Source: Blautia luti (lineage in GTDB: Bacteria > Bacillota > Clostridia > Lachnospirales > Lachnospiraceae). Taken from it: a stretch of 64,000 nucleotides of DNA. How positions within the stretch are numbered: the stretch's first letter is position 1; every line of letters begins with the position of its first letter. Where the stretch lies: the NCBI RefSeq assembly GCF_033096465.1, contig NZ_AP028156.1, positions 35,001 through 99,000 of the forward strand, given 5' to 3'. The position numbers and the translations under genes were made by a program. The notes beneath the pieces are model-generated. The model was not told where the DNA came from and made no database searches. It saw nothing but the letters and a program-made list of their open reading frames with translations. Positions 1 to 9,174 of the stretch are shown in pieces.

Positions 1-797
<797 letters not shown>

Positions 798-870
798 AGA
801 ATCGCAGGAAGTAATGAATCTCAAGGAAATGTCAACATGTATGTAGTTTTGAAGGTGCAAAACCTTTAAT

Positions 871-944
871 GGCCCAGTGGCTCAGTTGGTTAGAGCGTCG
901 CCCTGTCACGGCGAAGGTCGAGAGTTCGAGTCTCTTCTGGGTCG
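871..944 (+). tRNA. tRNA-Asp (GTC)
   Basis: Full cloverleaf: acceptor GGCCCAG pairs with CTGGGTC, discriminator G, and anticodon GTC sits in the loop after GCCCT. CCA is not encoded. First of seven tRNA genes following the rRNA genes, probably one transcript. Confidence 0.97.
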
Positions 945-983
945 TTAGCAATTCGCTGATGAAGTAAATTGCATAAGGAATAT

Positions 984-1056
984 GGAATCTTAGCTCAGCT
1001 GGGAGAGCATCTGCCTTACAAGCAGAGGGTCATAGGTTCGAGCCCTATAGGTTCCA
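984..1056 (+). tRNA. tRNA-Val (TAC)
   Basis: Acceptor GGAATCT pairs with AGGTTCC. Anticodon stem TCTGC/GCAGA encloses loop CTTACAA, giving anticodon TAC. Confidence 0.96.
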
Positions 1057-1063
1057 TATATTT

Positions 1064-1145
1064 GGATGGATTCCCGAGTGGCCAAAGGGGGCAGACTGTA
1101 AATCTGTTAGCAACGCTTTCGAAGGTTCGAATCCTTCTCCATCCA
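1064..1145 (+). tRNA. tRNA-Tyr (GTA)
   Basis: 82-base class II tRNA with a long variable arm. Acceptor GGATGGA pairs with TCCATCC. Anticodon GTA lies in the loop of the CAGACTGTAAATCTG arm. Confidence 0.96.
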
Positions 1146-1162
1146 CTTAGCTGTTAAGCTAA

Positions 1163-1235
1163 GCCGATGTGGCTCAATTGGCAGAGCAGCTGATTTGTAA
1201 TCAGCAGGTTATCGGTTCGAGTCCGATCATCGGCT
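1163..1235 (+). tRNA. tRNA-Thr (TGT)
   Basis: Acceptor GCCGATG pairs with CATCGGC, discriminator T. Anticodon TGT lies within CTGATTTGTAATCAG. Confidence 0.96.
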
Positions 1236-1255
1236 TTTAAATCAATAATGATTAT

Positions 1256-1329
1256 CGCGGGGTGGAGCAGTCTGGAAGCTCGTCGGGCTCATAACCCGAA
1301 GGTCATAGGTTCAAATCCTGTCCCCGCTA
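1256..1329 (+). tRNA. initiator tRNA-fMet (CAT)
   Basis: The anticodon arm carries the three G-C pairs of initiator tRNA (CGGGCTCATAACCCG). Position 1 is C and position 72 reads T, so the first pair is unformed, as expected for an initiator, although C1-A72 is the common bacterial form. The remaining six acceptor pairs are intact. Confidence 0.94.
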
Positions 1330-1333
1330 TTTT

Positions 1334-1406
<73 letters not shown>

Positions 1407-1435
1407 TTTGTGCTGAGATATGTACAAATGAATAT

Positions 1436-1508
1436 GGAGCATTAGCTCAGTCGGTAGAGCACTTGACTTTTAATCAAGTTGTCCGGGGTTCGAATCCCCG
1501 ATGCTTCA
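1436..1508 (+). tRNA. tRNA-Lys (TTT)
   Basis: Acceptor GGAGCAT pairs with ATGCTTC (one G-T pair). The anticodon arm TTGACTTTTAATCAA gives TTT. Last tRNA of the cluster, just before a terminator. Confidence 0.96.
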
Positions 1509-1512
1509 CTTT

Positions 1513-1549
1513 AAGACTTCTGTAGATTCTACAGAGGTCTTTTTGTTTT
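1513..1549 (+). terminator. Terminator of the rRNA/tRNA transcript
   Basis: AAGACTTCTGTAG pairs with CTACAGAGGTCTT across a short loop and runs into TTTTTGTTTT. It starts five bases after tRNA-Lys. Confidence 0.9.
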
Positions 1550-1836
1550 AGATAAAGGATTTTCATAACAATTTATAAGGTCAGAAAATCCATGTTTAAG
1601 TTTTAGATGAACTGCAGTTTCTTATTTTTAACTTCTTAAAGTATAGCTTCCTGATAAATATATTTAGAAAGTAGCTTTCAGTTTATTTGGTTGCATCGTT
1701 TCTAAAAAAATTAAATTTTCAGTTCTAAAACAGAATGTGATCTGCATAGAGTTATATTACCTGATAGCCATAGGAAGTGCGCAGTCCGAATGGGACAGGC
1801 ATAATGAAATATGAAATGCAGAACAGGAGGGAAAAT
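1550..1836. other. AT-rich gene-free stretch
   Basis: No convincing reading frame, RNA gene or strong promoter was found between the tRNA terminator and the small gene at 1837. Confidence 0.5.
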
Positions 1837-2154
1837 ATGAAGAATCTGAAAGATTATTTAAAAATGATAGTAACTGCTGTTACCTGCTTTTTAATGGGAT
1901 TTGTAAAAAGAGAAAAAGAATATGACTGGAAACTGGGAAATGTATGGAGAAATACAGGAAACTATGTTGTATGGGACAACCCGAAAGCCAAAATGATTTC
2001 AGCATATATTGTAAAAGATAATGAATCGAAAAAGAAAGAATTTGGGGCGTTCCGTGAGAGAAGAAAGACTTCACGGAAAAATAAGATCATATATTGGAAT
2101 GAACCGAGAATACAAAATAAACTAAGTAGATATGTGTATTTCAATACGGGGTAA
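1837..2154 (+). CDS. Hypothetical small protein with one hydrophobic segment
   Basis: The reading frame is open from 1777, but the ATG at 1837 is preceded by ACAGGAGGG at ideal spacing, so the protein is 105 residues. Residues about 10-22 (IVTAVTCFLMGFV) form one hydrophobic segment near the N-terminus, followed by a basic, Lys/Arg-rich tail of about 80 residues. I recognise no family. It lies alone between the tRNA cluster and the sporulation genes, with no clear terminator directly behind it. It may be a real membrane-anchored small protein or a young reading frame; the strong ribosome site favours a real gene. Confidence 0.5.
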   Translation: MKNLKDYLKMIVTAVTCFLMGFVKREKEYDWKLGNVWRNTGNYVVWDNPKAKMISAYIVKDNESKKKEFGAFRERRKTSRKNKIIYWNEPRIQNKLSRYVYFNTG

Positions 2155-2233
2155 CTGTTGCAAAAAGCTATATGTTTGATTGCTGTAAAATTATAAAAGC
2201 AGATGAAAGATTTCTGCGCTCATAATTAATCTG

Positions 2234-2268
2234 CTCTGGTCAGGATCTGATAATGGACCTGGCCGGAG
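2234..2268 (+). other. Hairpin between the small gene and spoIID
   Basis: CTCTGGTCAGG pairs with CCTGGCCGGAG (two G-T pairs) over a 13-base loop. No U-run follows, so it is at best a weak terminator for the small gene upstream. Confidence 0.35.
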
Positions 2269-2294
2269 TGGATTGTCTAAAAATCATCAAAATT

Positions 2295-2322
2295 AATATA
2301 AATCTGTCTCTGTCCATATATT
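2295..2322 (+). promoter_or_regulatory. Probable sigma-E promoter of spoIID
   Basis: AATATA at 2295-2300, then 14 bases, then CATATATT at 2315-2322, which fits the known sigma-E -10 consensus (CATAYAHT) and -35 ATA core. spoIID is a mother-cell sigma-E gene in Bacillus, so site and gene agree. Confidence 0.55.
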
Positions 2323-2351
2323 AGAAAGAAAGAATCTGGAAAGGCAGATTT

Positions 2352-3176
2352 ATGCATCGTCTTTTTTTTCTGTGTTTTATTCCCTATCTTATGGTTATAC
2401 TTATGAATGGTGCAGATACTGCATTATTAATCCGTAAATTTAATATGGAAATGATCCTGCCTGTTATTACAGCGGCACAGATTCCGGATGATTATGAGCT
2501 GGAAACAATAAAAGCCCAGACAATCATAGCAAGGTCAAATCTCATCAGACAGATTCAGGAAAGCGGGGTGAGGGCTCAGTTAAAGGAATTACAGAAAACA
2601 GGAAACAAGGATATTTTTTTGAAAAAACTGTTGAATGAAAAATATGAAACTGCTGCAAACCAGACAGAAGGGCTGATCCTTACTGCAGGGCAGCAACTGA
2701 AAACAGTACCTTATCATGAAATAAGTGCAGGGAAGACCAGAGAGGGTGCAGAATGTTTACATGACTCAGAATATGATTATCTTAAATCTGTAGAGAGTAC
2801 TGCGGACAAAGAAGCTGACGGGTATTTGACGGGAATTTATGTCAGCGCGAACCGCCTGCCCGATAAATTGGTGATAAAAACCAGAGACAGTGCCGGATAT
2901 GTAACAGAACTGCTTGCTGACGGAAAAGTTCTGGAAGGAGAATCTTTTCGAATGGGAATGGGACTGCCGTCTTCGAATTTCACGGTACAGAGAATTGGCA
3001 AAAGCATCCGGTTTATGTGCAGGGGAAAGGGACATGGGCTGGGATTTTCACAGTATGGAGGAAATGCGCTGGCAAAGGAGCAACAAAAAGCAGAAGAAAT
3101 CCTGGCTGTATATTTTCCGAAAATGAAACTTACAGATGTGGAAGAACTGCAGATGCAGGGAAAAATAAAAGAGTAA
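2352..3176 (+). CDS. spoIID: Stage II sporulation protein D (SpoIID), lytic transglycosylase
   Basis: SpoIID is a peptidoglycan-degrading enzyme of the engulfment machinery in the mother-cell membrane, working with SpoIIP and SpoIIM. The 274-residue product has an N-terminal hydrophobic anchor (residues 4-20) and family motifs: ETIKAQTIIARSN (about residues 51-63), matching the catalytic EALKAQAVAAR region, with its Glu present, and GHGLGFSQYGGNALA near the C-terminus. The start is supported by GGAAAGG upstream. A sigma-E-type promoter lies about 30 bases before it. The next gene is spoIIQ, the same gene order as in Bacillus subtilis. It is shorter than B. subtilis SpoIID (about 340 residues). 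Identification is from motifs and neighbourhood. Confidence 0.88.
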   Translation: MHRLFFLCFIPYLMVILMNGADTALLIRKFNMEMILPVITAAQIPDDYELETIKAQTIIARSNLIRQIQESGVRAQLKELQKTGNKDIFLKKLLNEKYETAANQTEGLILTAGQQLKTVPYHEISAGKTREGAECLHDSEYDYLKSVESTADKEADGYLTGIYVSANRLPDKLVIKTRDSAGYVTELLADGKVLEGESFRMGMGLPSSNFTVQRIGKSIRFMCRGKGHGLGFSQYGGNALAKEQQKAEEILAVYFPKMKLTDVEELQMQGKIKE

Positions 3177-3208
3177 CAGGAAACAGTAAGAAATATTTCT
3201 GAAAAACT

Positions 3209-3237
3209 GTATAGCCTGAAATATTCTGGACACCCTA
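3209..3237 (+). promoter_or_regulatory. Possible sigma-F promoter of spoIIQ
   Basis: GTATA at 3209-3213, 14 bases, then GGACACCCTA at 3228-3237. It resembles the sigma-F pattern (GYATA ... GGNNANANTW) with two mismatches in the -10 box. spoIIQ is a forespore sigma-F gene in Bacillus. Confidence 0.4.
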
Positions 3238-3271
3238 TAGGTATGAAGATGAAAAAAGAGGTGAAAGGAAT

Positions 3272-4117
3272 ATGATGAATAACAAAATCACGCGAATCAT
3301 CGCCAATACGGTTGGGCTGGCGGCAGTGGCAGCATTGGGAATTACAGTATATCAGCTGGGAACAGCTCCTGTAAAAGAAAACGCACCTAAGGAGCAGACA
3401 GAAAGTACAGGTCAGGAAGAAGATTCTATGGTGGATGTGGGAAACAGCCAGGTAGAATCAGAAAATCAGCCACTTATCCAGGAAGAGGGCGAAGAAAACC
3501 AGGATTATACACAAGACACAGAAAACACTGTGGAAAACTCACTCGAAGACAGTGAAGCAGATGAGGATAACAGTGGGGAAGATGCGAATAGCGATGAAGA
3601 AGATGTTTCATCGGGAGAAGAAACGTTACAGACAACCGAAAACGAGGATGCAGGCGAAGCAACAGATGTATCTGCTTCAGCAGTAAATCTTCCGGCAGTG
3701 AATTTCTCTGAAGATACTTTAATGGAGTGGCCGGTGAACGGAAATATTCTGCTTGATTACAGTATGGATCAGACCACATATTTTCCTACATTAGATCAGT
3801 ATAAATTAAGCCCGGGGATTTCAGTCGGAGCAGTTGAAGGGGCACCTGTAACAGCAGCTGTAAATGGAACGGTATATTCAATAGAGCAGGATGCACAGAC
3901 GGGAACTACTTTAACTATGGAACTGGGAAATGGTTACCAGGCAGTGTATGGACAGCTGGAAGACCTGACAGTATCTGAAGGGGATACAGTGAAGAAGGGA
4001 ACTACCATCGGATATATTGCGCAGCCTACAAAATATTACAGTACAGAAGGAACAAACCTGTATTTCGCCATGAAGAGAAATGGCGAACCCGTTGATCCAA
4101 TCCAATACCTTCCATAA
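3272..4117 (+). CDS. spoIIQ: SpoIIQ-like forespore protein with degenerate M23 domain
   Basis: SpoIIQ sits in the forespore membrane and binds SpoIIIAH across the intermembrane space to form the engulfment channel. The 281-residue product has a short cytoplasmic tail, one membrane segment (about residues 10-29), a long acidic low-complexity linker (about 35-145, rich in Glu/Asp/Ser/Asn) and a C-terminal LytM/M23 fold (about 150-281). The zinc ligands of active M23 enzymes are missing: the usual YGHL reads YGQL and the usual HLHF reads NLYF. It should therefore be non-catalytic, like B. subtilis SpoIIQ and unlike the Clostridioides difficile protein, which keeps its site. GAGGTGAAAGG precedes the two adjacent ATGs. 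The name rests on position after spoIID and domain layout; another M23-like protein is possible. Confidence 0.8.
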   Translation: MMNNKITRIIANTVGLAAVAALGITVYQLGTAPVKENAPKEQTESTGQEEDSMVDVGNSQVESENQPLIQEEGEENQDYTQDTENTVENSLEDSEADEDNSGEDANSDEEDVSSGEETLQTTENEDAGEATDVSASAVNLPAVNFSEDTLMEWPVNGNILLDYSMDQTTYFPTLDQYKLSPGISVGAVEGAPVTAAVNGTVYSIEQDAQTGTTLTMELGNGYQAVYGQLEDLTVSEGDTVKKGTTIGYIAQPTKYYSTEGTNLYFAMKRNGEPVDPIQYLP

Positions 4118-4161
4118 CTTTTCTATAATTTTTTGATAACCTTTCTATAACCTGAGACAGT

Positions 4162-4205
4162 AATCAGAGCTGAACCTGAAAAATGGTTTGGCTCTGATTT
4201 CGTTT
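4162..4205 (+). terminator. Terminator after spoIIQ
   Basis: AATCAGAGCTGAACC pairs with GGTTTGGCTCTGATT across the loop TGAAAAAT and is followed by TCGTTT. A strong stem with a short U-tract. Confidence 0.7.
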
Positions 4206-4301
4206 GCAATAGAAAGTGGAACTGTTGTATAATAAGACATACAATCCGGATAAGTTATTGTGAAAATACATTAGAAGAATGCAACGAAAAAGGAGTTTTA
4301 A

Positions 4302-5303
4302 ATGAACATAAATGAAATTGCCAGGCTGGCAGGTGTTTCGAGGGCAACTGTGTCCAGATATCTGAATAATGGTTATGTCAGTGAGGAAAAGAAAGCAGTT
4401 ATCCACCGGGTGATAGAAGAAACCGGATATCAGCCATCTTCACAGGCGCAGATGCTCAGGACCAAGAAGACCAGACTGGTAGGAGTGATCCTGCCGAAGA
4501 TCAATTCCAATACCATCAGCAGGGAAGCCGCAGGAATCAGTGATATTCTTACGAAAAAAGGATATCAGATCATTCTTGCAAATACGAATAATGATATAGA
4601 AGAAGAACTTAAATATATTTCGCTTTTCAAAGATAACCAGGTGGACGGCGTGATCTTTATTGCAACAATACTGACCCGCCGACATAAAAAGCTCTTGAAG
4701 GAATGCAAGGTACCGGTAGTGATCCTGGGACAGCTTCTGGAAGGGTATCCGTGTATTTTTCAGGATGATTATAAGGCGGCAGGCAGGATTACAGAACAGC
4801 TGGTTCAGACGGGAAATAAATTCGGATATATCACAGTTACGGATAAAGATGAAGCAGTAGGACAGCAAAGAAAAGCAGGAGTGGTGGACACCCTCGCCAG
4901 ATATGGCAGAGAGCTGCAGCCGAAATGTGTGAAAACAGGAGATTTCACTCTGGAATCTGGTTATGAAGCTGCCAGGGAATTATTTCAGGAGCAGGGGGAT
5001 GTGGATACGCTGATCTGTGCCACAGATACCATGGCTGCCGGTGCAATGACCTGGCTGAAGGAAAATGGATACAGGATTCCACAGGATGTGCAGGTAGCCG
5101 GGATCGGTGACAGTCCACTGGGAAAGATCCTGGAACCCAAGCTTACCACCATCCATTTCTATTATAAGACCAGCGGAATGGAAGCTGCCGAGATGCTTAC
5201 CAGCCTGATGGAATCCGGGAATGGCGGTGTCTGTAAGGAAATAAAAATGGGATGTGAACTGGTACTGAGAGGTTCACACAGAGATCCTGTGAAAAGTAAA
5301 TAA
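4302..5303 (+). CDS. LacI-family regulator of the sucrose operon (ScrR-like)
   Basis: A 333-residue LacI/GalR-type repressor. The helix-turn-helix is at residues 3-23 (INEIARLAGVSRATVSRYL), followed by the hinge helix and a periplasmic-binding-like effector domain (about 58-333). It sits directly upstream of a sucrose PTS gene and a sucrose-6-phosphate hydrolase, so it probably senses a sucrose-derived sugar phosphate and represses the operon; this is inference from context. AAAGGAG precedes the ATG. Two matching operator-like repeats (GAACGATNNCAT) lie between this gene and scrA and are the likely binding sites. A hairpin terminator follows, so regulator and operon are separate transcripts. 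Confidence 0.88.
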   Translation: MNINEIARLAGVSRATVSRYLNNGYVSEEKKAVIHRVIEETGYQPSSQAQMLRTKKTRLVGVILPKINSNTISREAAGISDILTKKGYQIILANTNNDIEEELKYISLFKDNQVDGVIFIATILTRRHKKLLKECKVPVVILGQLLEGYPCIFQDDYKAAGRITEQLVQTGNKFGYITVTDKDEAVGQQRKAGVVDTLARYGRELQPKCVKTGDFTLESGYEAARELFQEQGDVDTLICATDTMAAGAMTWLKENGYRIPQDVQVAGIGDSPLGKILEPKLTTIHFYYKTSGMEAAEMLTSLMESGNGGVCKEIKMGCELVLRGSHRDPVKSK

Positions 5304-5310
5304 GAAATCA

Positions 5311-5345
5311 TGAGGGCAGTTCTGGGTAACTGCTCTTTTTTGTCG
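5311..5345 (+). terminator. Terminator of the LacI regulator gene
   Basis: GAGGGCAGTT pairs with AACTGCTCTT over the loop CTGGGT and runs into TTTTTTG. Confidence 0.75.
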
Positions 5346-5472
5346 CATAAAATTGATCAGTAATACTTCTGTGATGTGAGAAAGCCTTTTGGGCAGGATG
5401 TCACCGCAGTGTAGTACTTTTTTTGTGAAAATTCGACAAATTCTGAAAAGAATATTTGTGATAAGTTACATC

Positions 5473-5501
5473 TTTACAAATGGAAATGTCGTGGATATAA
5501 T
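5473..5501 (+). promoter_or_regulatory. Main promoter of the sucrose operon
   Basis: TTTACA at 5473-5478 and TATAAT at 5496-5501 with a 17-base spacer: a near-consensus vegetative promoter. The first operator-like site begins about ten bases after the expected start point. Confidence 0.8.
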
Positions 5502-5516
5502 GAAAACAATATATGA

Positions 5517-5528
5517 GAACGATTCCAT
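5517..5528 (+). promoter_or_regulatory. LacI-type operator, site 1 (sucrose operon)
   Basis: GAACGATTCCAT shares GAACGATNNCAT with the site at 5587. The outer bases ATG...CAT are symmetric around a central CG, as in LacI-family operators. Confidence 0.5.
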
Positions 5529-5586
5529 GCAGAAATGCTGTATAAATAAAATGAATATATAAAATAAACAAAAATATTTATATGGG

Positions 5587-5598
5587 GAACGATAACAT
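5587..5598 (+). promoter_or_regulatory. LacI-type operator, site 2 (sucrose operon)
   Basis: GAACGATAACAT, second copy of the motif, 70 bases after the first and just before the scrA ribosome site. The spacing is close to seven helical turns, which would permit looping. Confidence 0.5.
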
Positions 5599-5615
5599 AA
5601 AAGAGGGAGGATATT

Positions 5616-7544
5616 ATGGATTACAGAAAGACAGCTCAGGAAATCTATGACCATATCGGAAAAAAAGAGAACATTATTTCCGCTGCTCACTGCGCCACAC
5701 GTCTTCGCCTGGTTATTGCAGATAATGCGAAGGCAGACAAAGAATATGTGGAGAATATCGAAGGAGTAAAGGGCGTTTTCTTTGCACAGGGACAGATGCA
5801 GATCATTCTGGGAACCGGTGTGGTAAATAAAGTTTATGACGAATTTATCCAGATCGCAGGCGTCAGCGAGAGCAGTAAGGAAGAACTGAAGAAAGTAGCA
5901 GCTTCCAGAGCGAATCCTGTTCAGAGACTGATCAAGACACTTGGAGATATTTTCGTACCTATCATTCCGGCGATCGTAGCCAGCGGATTCCTGATGGGCA
6001 TCATGGAGGCACTGAACTTCATGGTAAACAATGGATTCCTGAACATTGATACAAGCGGTTCTATTTATACATTTGCACAGCTTTTCAGTAATACGGCGTA
6101 TACATTCCTGCCGATCTTGATCGCTTACAGCGGTGCGAAGGTATTTGGCGCAAATCCGTATCTGGGTGCAGTAATTGGTATGATTATGATCCACCCCAAT
6201 CTGCAGAATGCCTGGACTGTAGCTACAGAAGGTGTTCATGCAACACAGAAAGTCTGGTTCGGGCTGTATTCCATTGATATGGTTGGTTATCAGGGACATG
6301 TAATTCCGGTTATCATTGCAGTCTGGGTACTGGCACAGATCGAGAAACGACTGCATAAAGTTGTACCGGCGATGTTCGACCTGTTTGTAACTCCTCTGGT
6401 CAGTGTATTTGTAACAGGTTATCTGACATTATCTATCATCGGACCGATCTTCGTAGCTTTAGAGAATGGACTTCTGAATGGAATCCAGTGGCTTATCGCA
6501 CTGCCGTTCGGTGTGGGAAGCTGTATTATGGGTGCTTTTTATGCACTGACTGTTGTAGCTGGTGTTCATCACATGTACACCATTATTGATCTGGGGCAGA
6601 TTTCCAAGTTCGGAATGACATACTGGCTGCCGCTGGCATCTGCTGCAAATATTGCCCAGGGTGGTGCAGCACTTGCAGTAGCCATGAAATCAAAAGACCA
6701 GAAGATCAAGTCAATGGCTGTACCATCTGCGTTAAGTGCATGTATGGGTATTACAGAACCGGCGATCTTCGGTGTAAACCTTCGTTTCGGAAAACCGTTT
6801 GTAATGGGATGTATCGGTGGAGCAGCAGGTGCATTGTTTGCTTCTGTTGCAGGTCTGGGAGCTACAGGAACCGGTGTCACAGGAATCTTCGGAATTCTGC
6901 TTTGTCTGAATAATCCGGTTGCTTATATTATCATGTTTGTGATCGCATTTGGCGTAGCTTTTGTTCTGACATGGTTATTCGGATATAAAGATGCTGTACC
7001 GGAGAATGAAGCCCCGGCAGCAGGAAAGAACGTAGAACAGGCAGCAGATAGCTCAGAAGAAAATAATTCAGAAAGTGATCCGGAAGATGAAAACATCCTC
7101 TACAGCCCGTTAGAGGGAACTGCAATTCCACTTTCACAGGTAAATGATGCTACTTTTGCATCAGAAGTACTGGGTAAAGGTATGGCTGTAATCCCGGATA
7201 AAGGTGAGGTTGTGGCACCATGTGATGCTACAGTTGAGACTGTTTTTGACACGAAACATGCAGTTGGTTTAAGTACAGAAAGCGGAATGGAACTTCTGAT
7301 CCACATTGGTGTAAATACCGTGGAACTGGGCGGAAAATATTATACAGCTCATGTAAAGGATGGTGATCATGTAAAGAAAGGCCAGCTTCTGGTTTCTTTT
7401 GACATGGATAAGATCAAAGAATCAGGATATGATGTGACCACACCGCTGATCGTAACCAATTCAGACGATTACAAGGATGTGAAACTTCTTAAGGAAGGGG
7501 TTACAGCGTCCGGAGATAAAGTATTGGAGATTGTGAAAGAATGA
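5616..7544 (+). CDS. scrA: Sucrose-type PTS transporter EIIBCA in one chain
   Basis: Phosphotransferase permease that imports and phosphorylates sucrose (probable substrate, from the sucrase next door). The 642 residues hold, in order: EIIB (about 1-85) with phosphocysteine C26 in AAHCATRLRL; EIIC (about 105-455) with multiple membrane spans and the conserved GITEPAIFGV motif; an acidic Ala/Glu/Ser linker (about 458-490); and EIIA (about 492-642) with phosphohistidine H563 in LLIHIGVNTV. GGGAGG precedes the ATG. The stop overlaps the scrB start (ATGA), so translation is coupled. A fused EIIA means no separate EIIA-Glc partner is needed. Related beta-glucoside or trehalose PTS proteins share this layout; sucrose is favoured by the neighbouring GH32 enzyme. 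Confidence 0.92.
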   Translation: MDYRKTAQEIYDHIGKKENIISAAHCATRLRLVIADNAKADKEYVENIEGVKGVFFAQGQMQIILGTGVVNKVYDEFIQIAGVSESSKEELKKVAASRANPVQRLIKTLGDIFVPIIPAIVASGFLMGIMEALNFMVNNGFLNIDTSGSIYTFAQLFSNTAYTFLPILIAYSGAKVFGANPYLGAVIGMIMIHPNLQNAWTVATEGVHATQKVWFGLYSIDMVGYQGHVIPVIIAVWVLAQIEKRLHKVVPAMFDLFVTPLVSVFVTGYLTLSIIGPIFVALENGLLNGIQWLIALPFGVGSCIMGAFYALTVVAGVHHMYTIIDLGQISKFGMTYWLPLASAANIAQGGAALAVAMKSKDQKIKSMAVPSALSACMGITEPAIFGVNLRFGKPFVMGCIGGAAGALFASVAGLGATGTGVTGIFGILLCLNNPVAYIIMFVIAFGVAFVLTWLFGYKDAVPENEAPAAGKNVEQAADSSEENNSESDPEDENILYSPLEGTAIPLSQVNDATFASEVLGKGMAVIPDKGEVVAPCDATVETVFDTKHAVGLSTESGMELLIHIGVNTVELGGKYYTAHVKDGDHVKKGQLLVSFDMDKIKESGYDVTTPLIVTNSDDYKDVKLLKEGVTASGDKVLEIVKE

Positions 7545-8980
7545 GTACTTTAACGAAGGTTCTGGAGAGAAATGTAGCAGAAGTGGAAAAAAGAGCAGAC
7601 CTGACCGAAGGCAGATACAGGCTGGGGCATCACCTGATGCCTCCGGTGGGCTGGCTGAATGATCCCAATGGGCTGTGCTGGTTTAAGGGAAAATATCATG
7701 TATTTTTCCAGTATGCACCTTTCGAAGTAAAGGGCGGACTGAAGTTCTGGGGACATTATACAAGTGAGAATCTGGTGAACTGGAAATATGAGGGTGTTGC
7801 GCTTTATCCGGATTCTCCTTATGACTGTCATGGAGTTTATTCCGGTTCTGCGCTGGTGGATGAAGATAAACTGCATCTTTTCTACACTGGAAATGTTAAG
7901 ATCGATGGTGACTATGATTATATCAACACAGGAAGAGAGACAAGTACACTTCATGTGGTAAGTGAGGACGGAATCCATTTCAGCAATAAAGAAGTGGCAG
8001 TTTCTTTTGAACAGTATCCGGAAGAATATACCTGCCATATCCGTGATCCGAAAGTATGGAAGAATAACGGAACATATCGCATGGTTCTGGGAGGACGCTT
8101 AAAAGGGGATCACGGTTCTGTTTTGTTTTATGAATCAGAAGATATGGAGAACTGGAAGCTTACAGGAACTCTTACTACATCGGAAGCCTTCGGATATATG
8201 TGGGAATGCCCGGATTATTTTGAACTGGACGGACAGAAAATCCTGTCTGTTTCCCCACAGGGACTCAGGCGTGAGGAATACAGATTCCAGAATATCTATC
8301 AGTCGGGATATTTTCCAATGAAAGAAGATGGTTCTGTAGATGTGCAGGACTTCCGGGAATGGGATATGGGATTCGACTTTTATGCCCCCCAGACTTTCAC
8401 TGATGGAAAGGGAAGACGGATTCTGATCGGCTGGATGGGAATGCCGGATGCAGATGAGGAATATACCAATCGTACGATCAAAGAAGGATGGCAGCACTGC
8501 CTGACTGTTCCCAGGGAACTGAAATACAAAGATGGAAAGATCCTGCAGTATCCTGTGGAGGAAATGAATGTACTGCGAAGAGACAGGACTTCTTTGAAGG
8601 ACGAAAAGGGAGTTATGGAACTCTGTATGGGAACAGATGAAGGTTTTGATCTGGTTCTGGATGAAATCGAACTTAAAGATGGACGCTTTCAGGTAAAGCT
8701 GGGAGGGATGATGATCTTCCAGTATCTGGAGAAAACAGCCCAGATCGAATTTCACGGGGCGGCAGGTGCAGGCAGGACTGTCCGTAAAGCGAAGACAGAT
8801 TCCCTGAAATCCCTTCGAATTCTGGCAGATACTTCGGCAGTGGAAATTTATCTGAATGATGGAGAAACTGTATTCTCCACCAGATATTATCCGGATCAGG
8901 AGAAGATACGTCTGAAGATCAGCGGCGGAAAATTTAAGGGAAATATATGGAATCTTAACAGGATGTTATTCACAAAATAA
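7541..8980 (+). CDS. scrB: Sucrose-6-phosphate hydrolase (GH32)
   Basis: Cytoplasmic invertase that splits sucrose-6-phosphate into glucose-6-phosphate and fructose. The 479-residue protein has the GH32 five-bladed propeller (about 25-335) with the nucleophile D41 in WLNDPNG, the transition-state motif RDP in CHIRDPKVW, and the acid/base E222 in WECPDYF, followed by a C-terminal beta-sandwich. No signal peptide, which fits an intracellular enzyme fed by a PTS. It overlaps scrA by four bases and ends in a strong terminator. No fructokinase gene follows, so fructose phosphorylation must be supplied elsewhere. Confidence 0.95.
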   Translation: MSTLTKVLERNVAEVEKRADLTEGRYRLGHHLMPPVGWLNDPNGLCWFKGKYHVFFQYAPFEVKGGLKFWGHYTSENLVNWKYEGVALYPDSPYDCHGVYSGSALVDEDKLHLFYTGNVKIDGDYDYINTGRETSTLHVVSEDGIHFSNKEVAVSFEQYPEEYTCHIRDPKVWKNNGTYRMVLGGRLKGDHGSVLFYESEDMENWKLTGTLTTSEAFGYMWECPDYFELDGQKILSVSPQGLRREEYRFQNIYQSGYFPMKEDGSVDVQDFREWDMGFDFYAPQTFTDGKGRRILIGWMGMPDADEEYTNRTIKEGWQHCLTVPRELKYKDGKILQYPVEEMNVLRRDRTSLKDEKGVMELCMGTDEGFDLVLDEIELKDGRFQVKLGGMMIFQYLEKTAQIEFHGAAGAGRTVRKAKTDSLKSLRILADTSAVEIYLNDGETVFSTRYYPDQEKIRLKISGGKFKGNIWNLNRMLFTK

Positions 8981-8997
8981 AAAAATTCACGTATAAT

Positions 8998-9047
8998 AAA
9001 GCAGGTGGGAAAGCAAATCCGCAGTCGGTTTCCCTTCCTGCTTTTTC
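8998..9047 (+). terminator. Terminator of the sucrose operon
   Basis: AAAGCAGGTGGGAAA pairs with TTTCCCTTCCTGCTTT, with a long loop, and ends in CTTTTT. Confidence 0.85.
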
Positions 9048-9174
9048 GCATATAAGCATAAAGGCTTATATGTCCGGGTGAAATACAAGTTTTACACCGA
9101 CTGTTCATTATAGAGATCAGTGATGGGATGATCGTATATAGAATATACGGTTATCCACTACATATTATTTCAGG

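Noticed and set aside
969..1157. 62-codon frame across tRNA-Val and tRNA-Tyr
   Set aside because: Fully covered by tRNA genes.
5466..6356. 296-codon antisense frame over the scr promoter and scrA
   Set aside because: Runs through the promoter and opposite a clear PTS gene; Cys/His-rich sequence typical of antisense frames.
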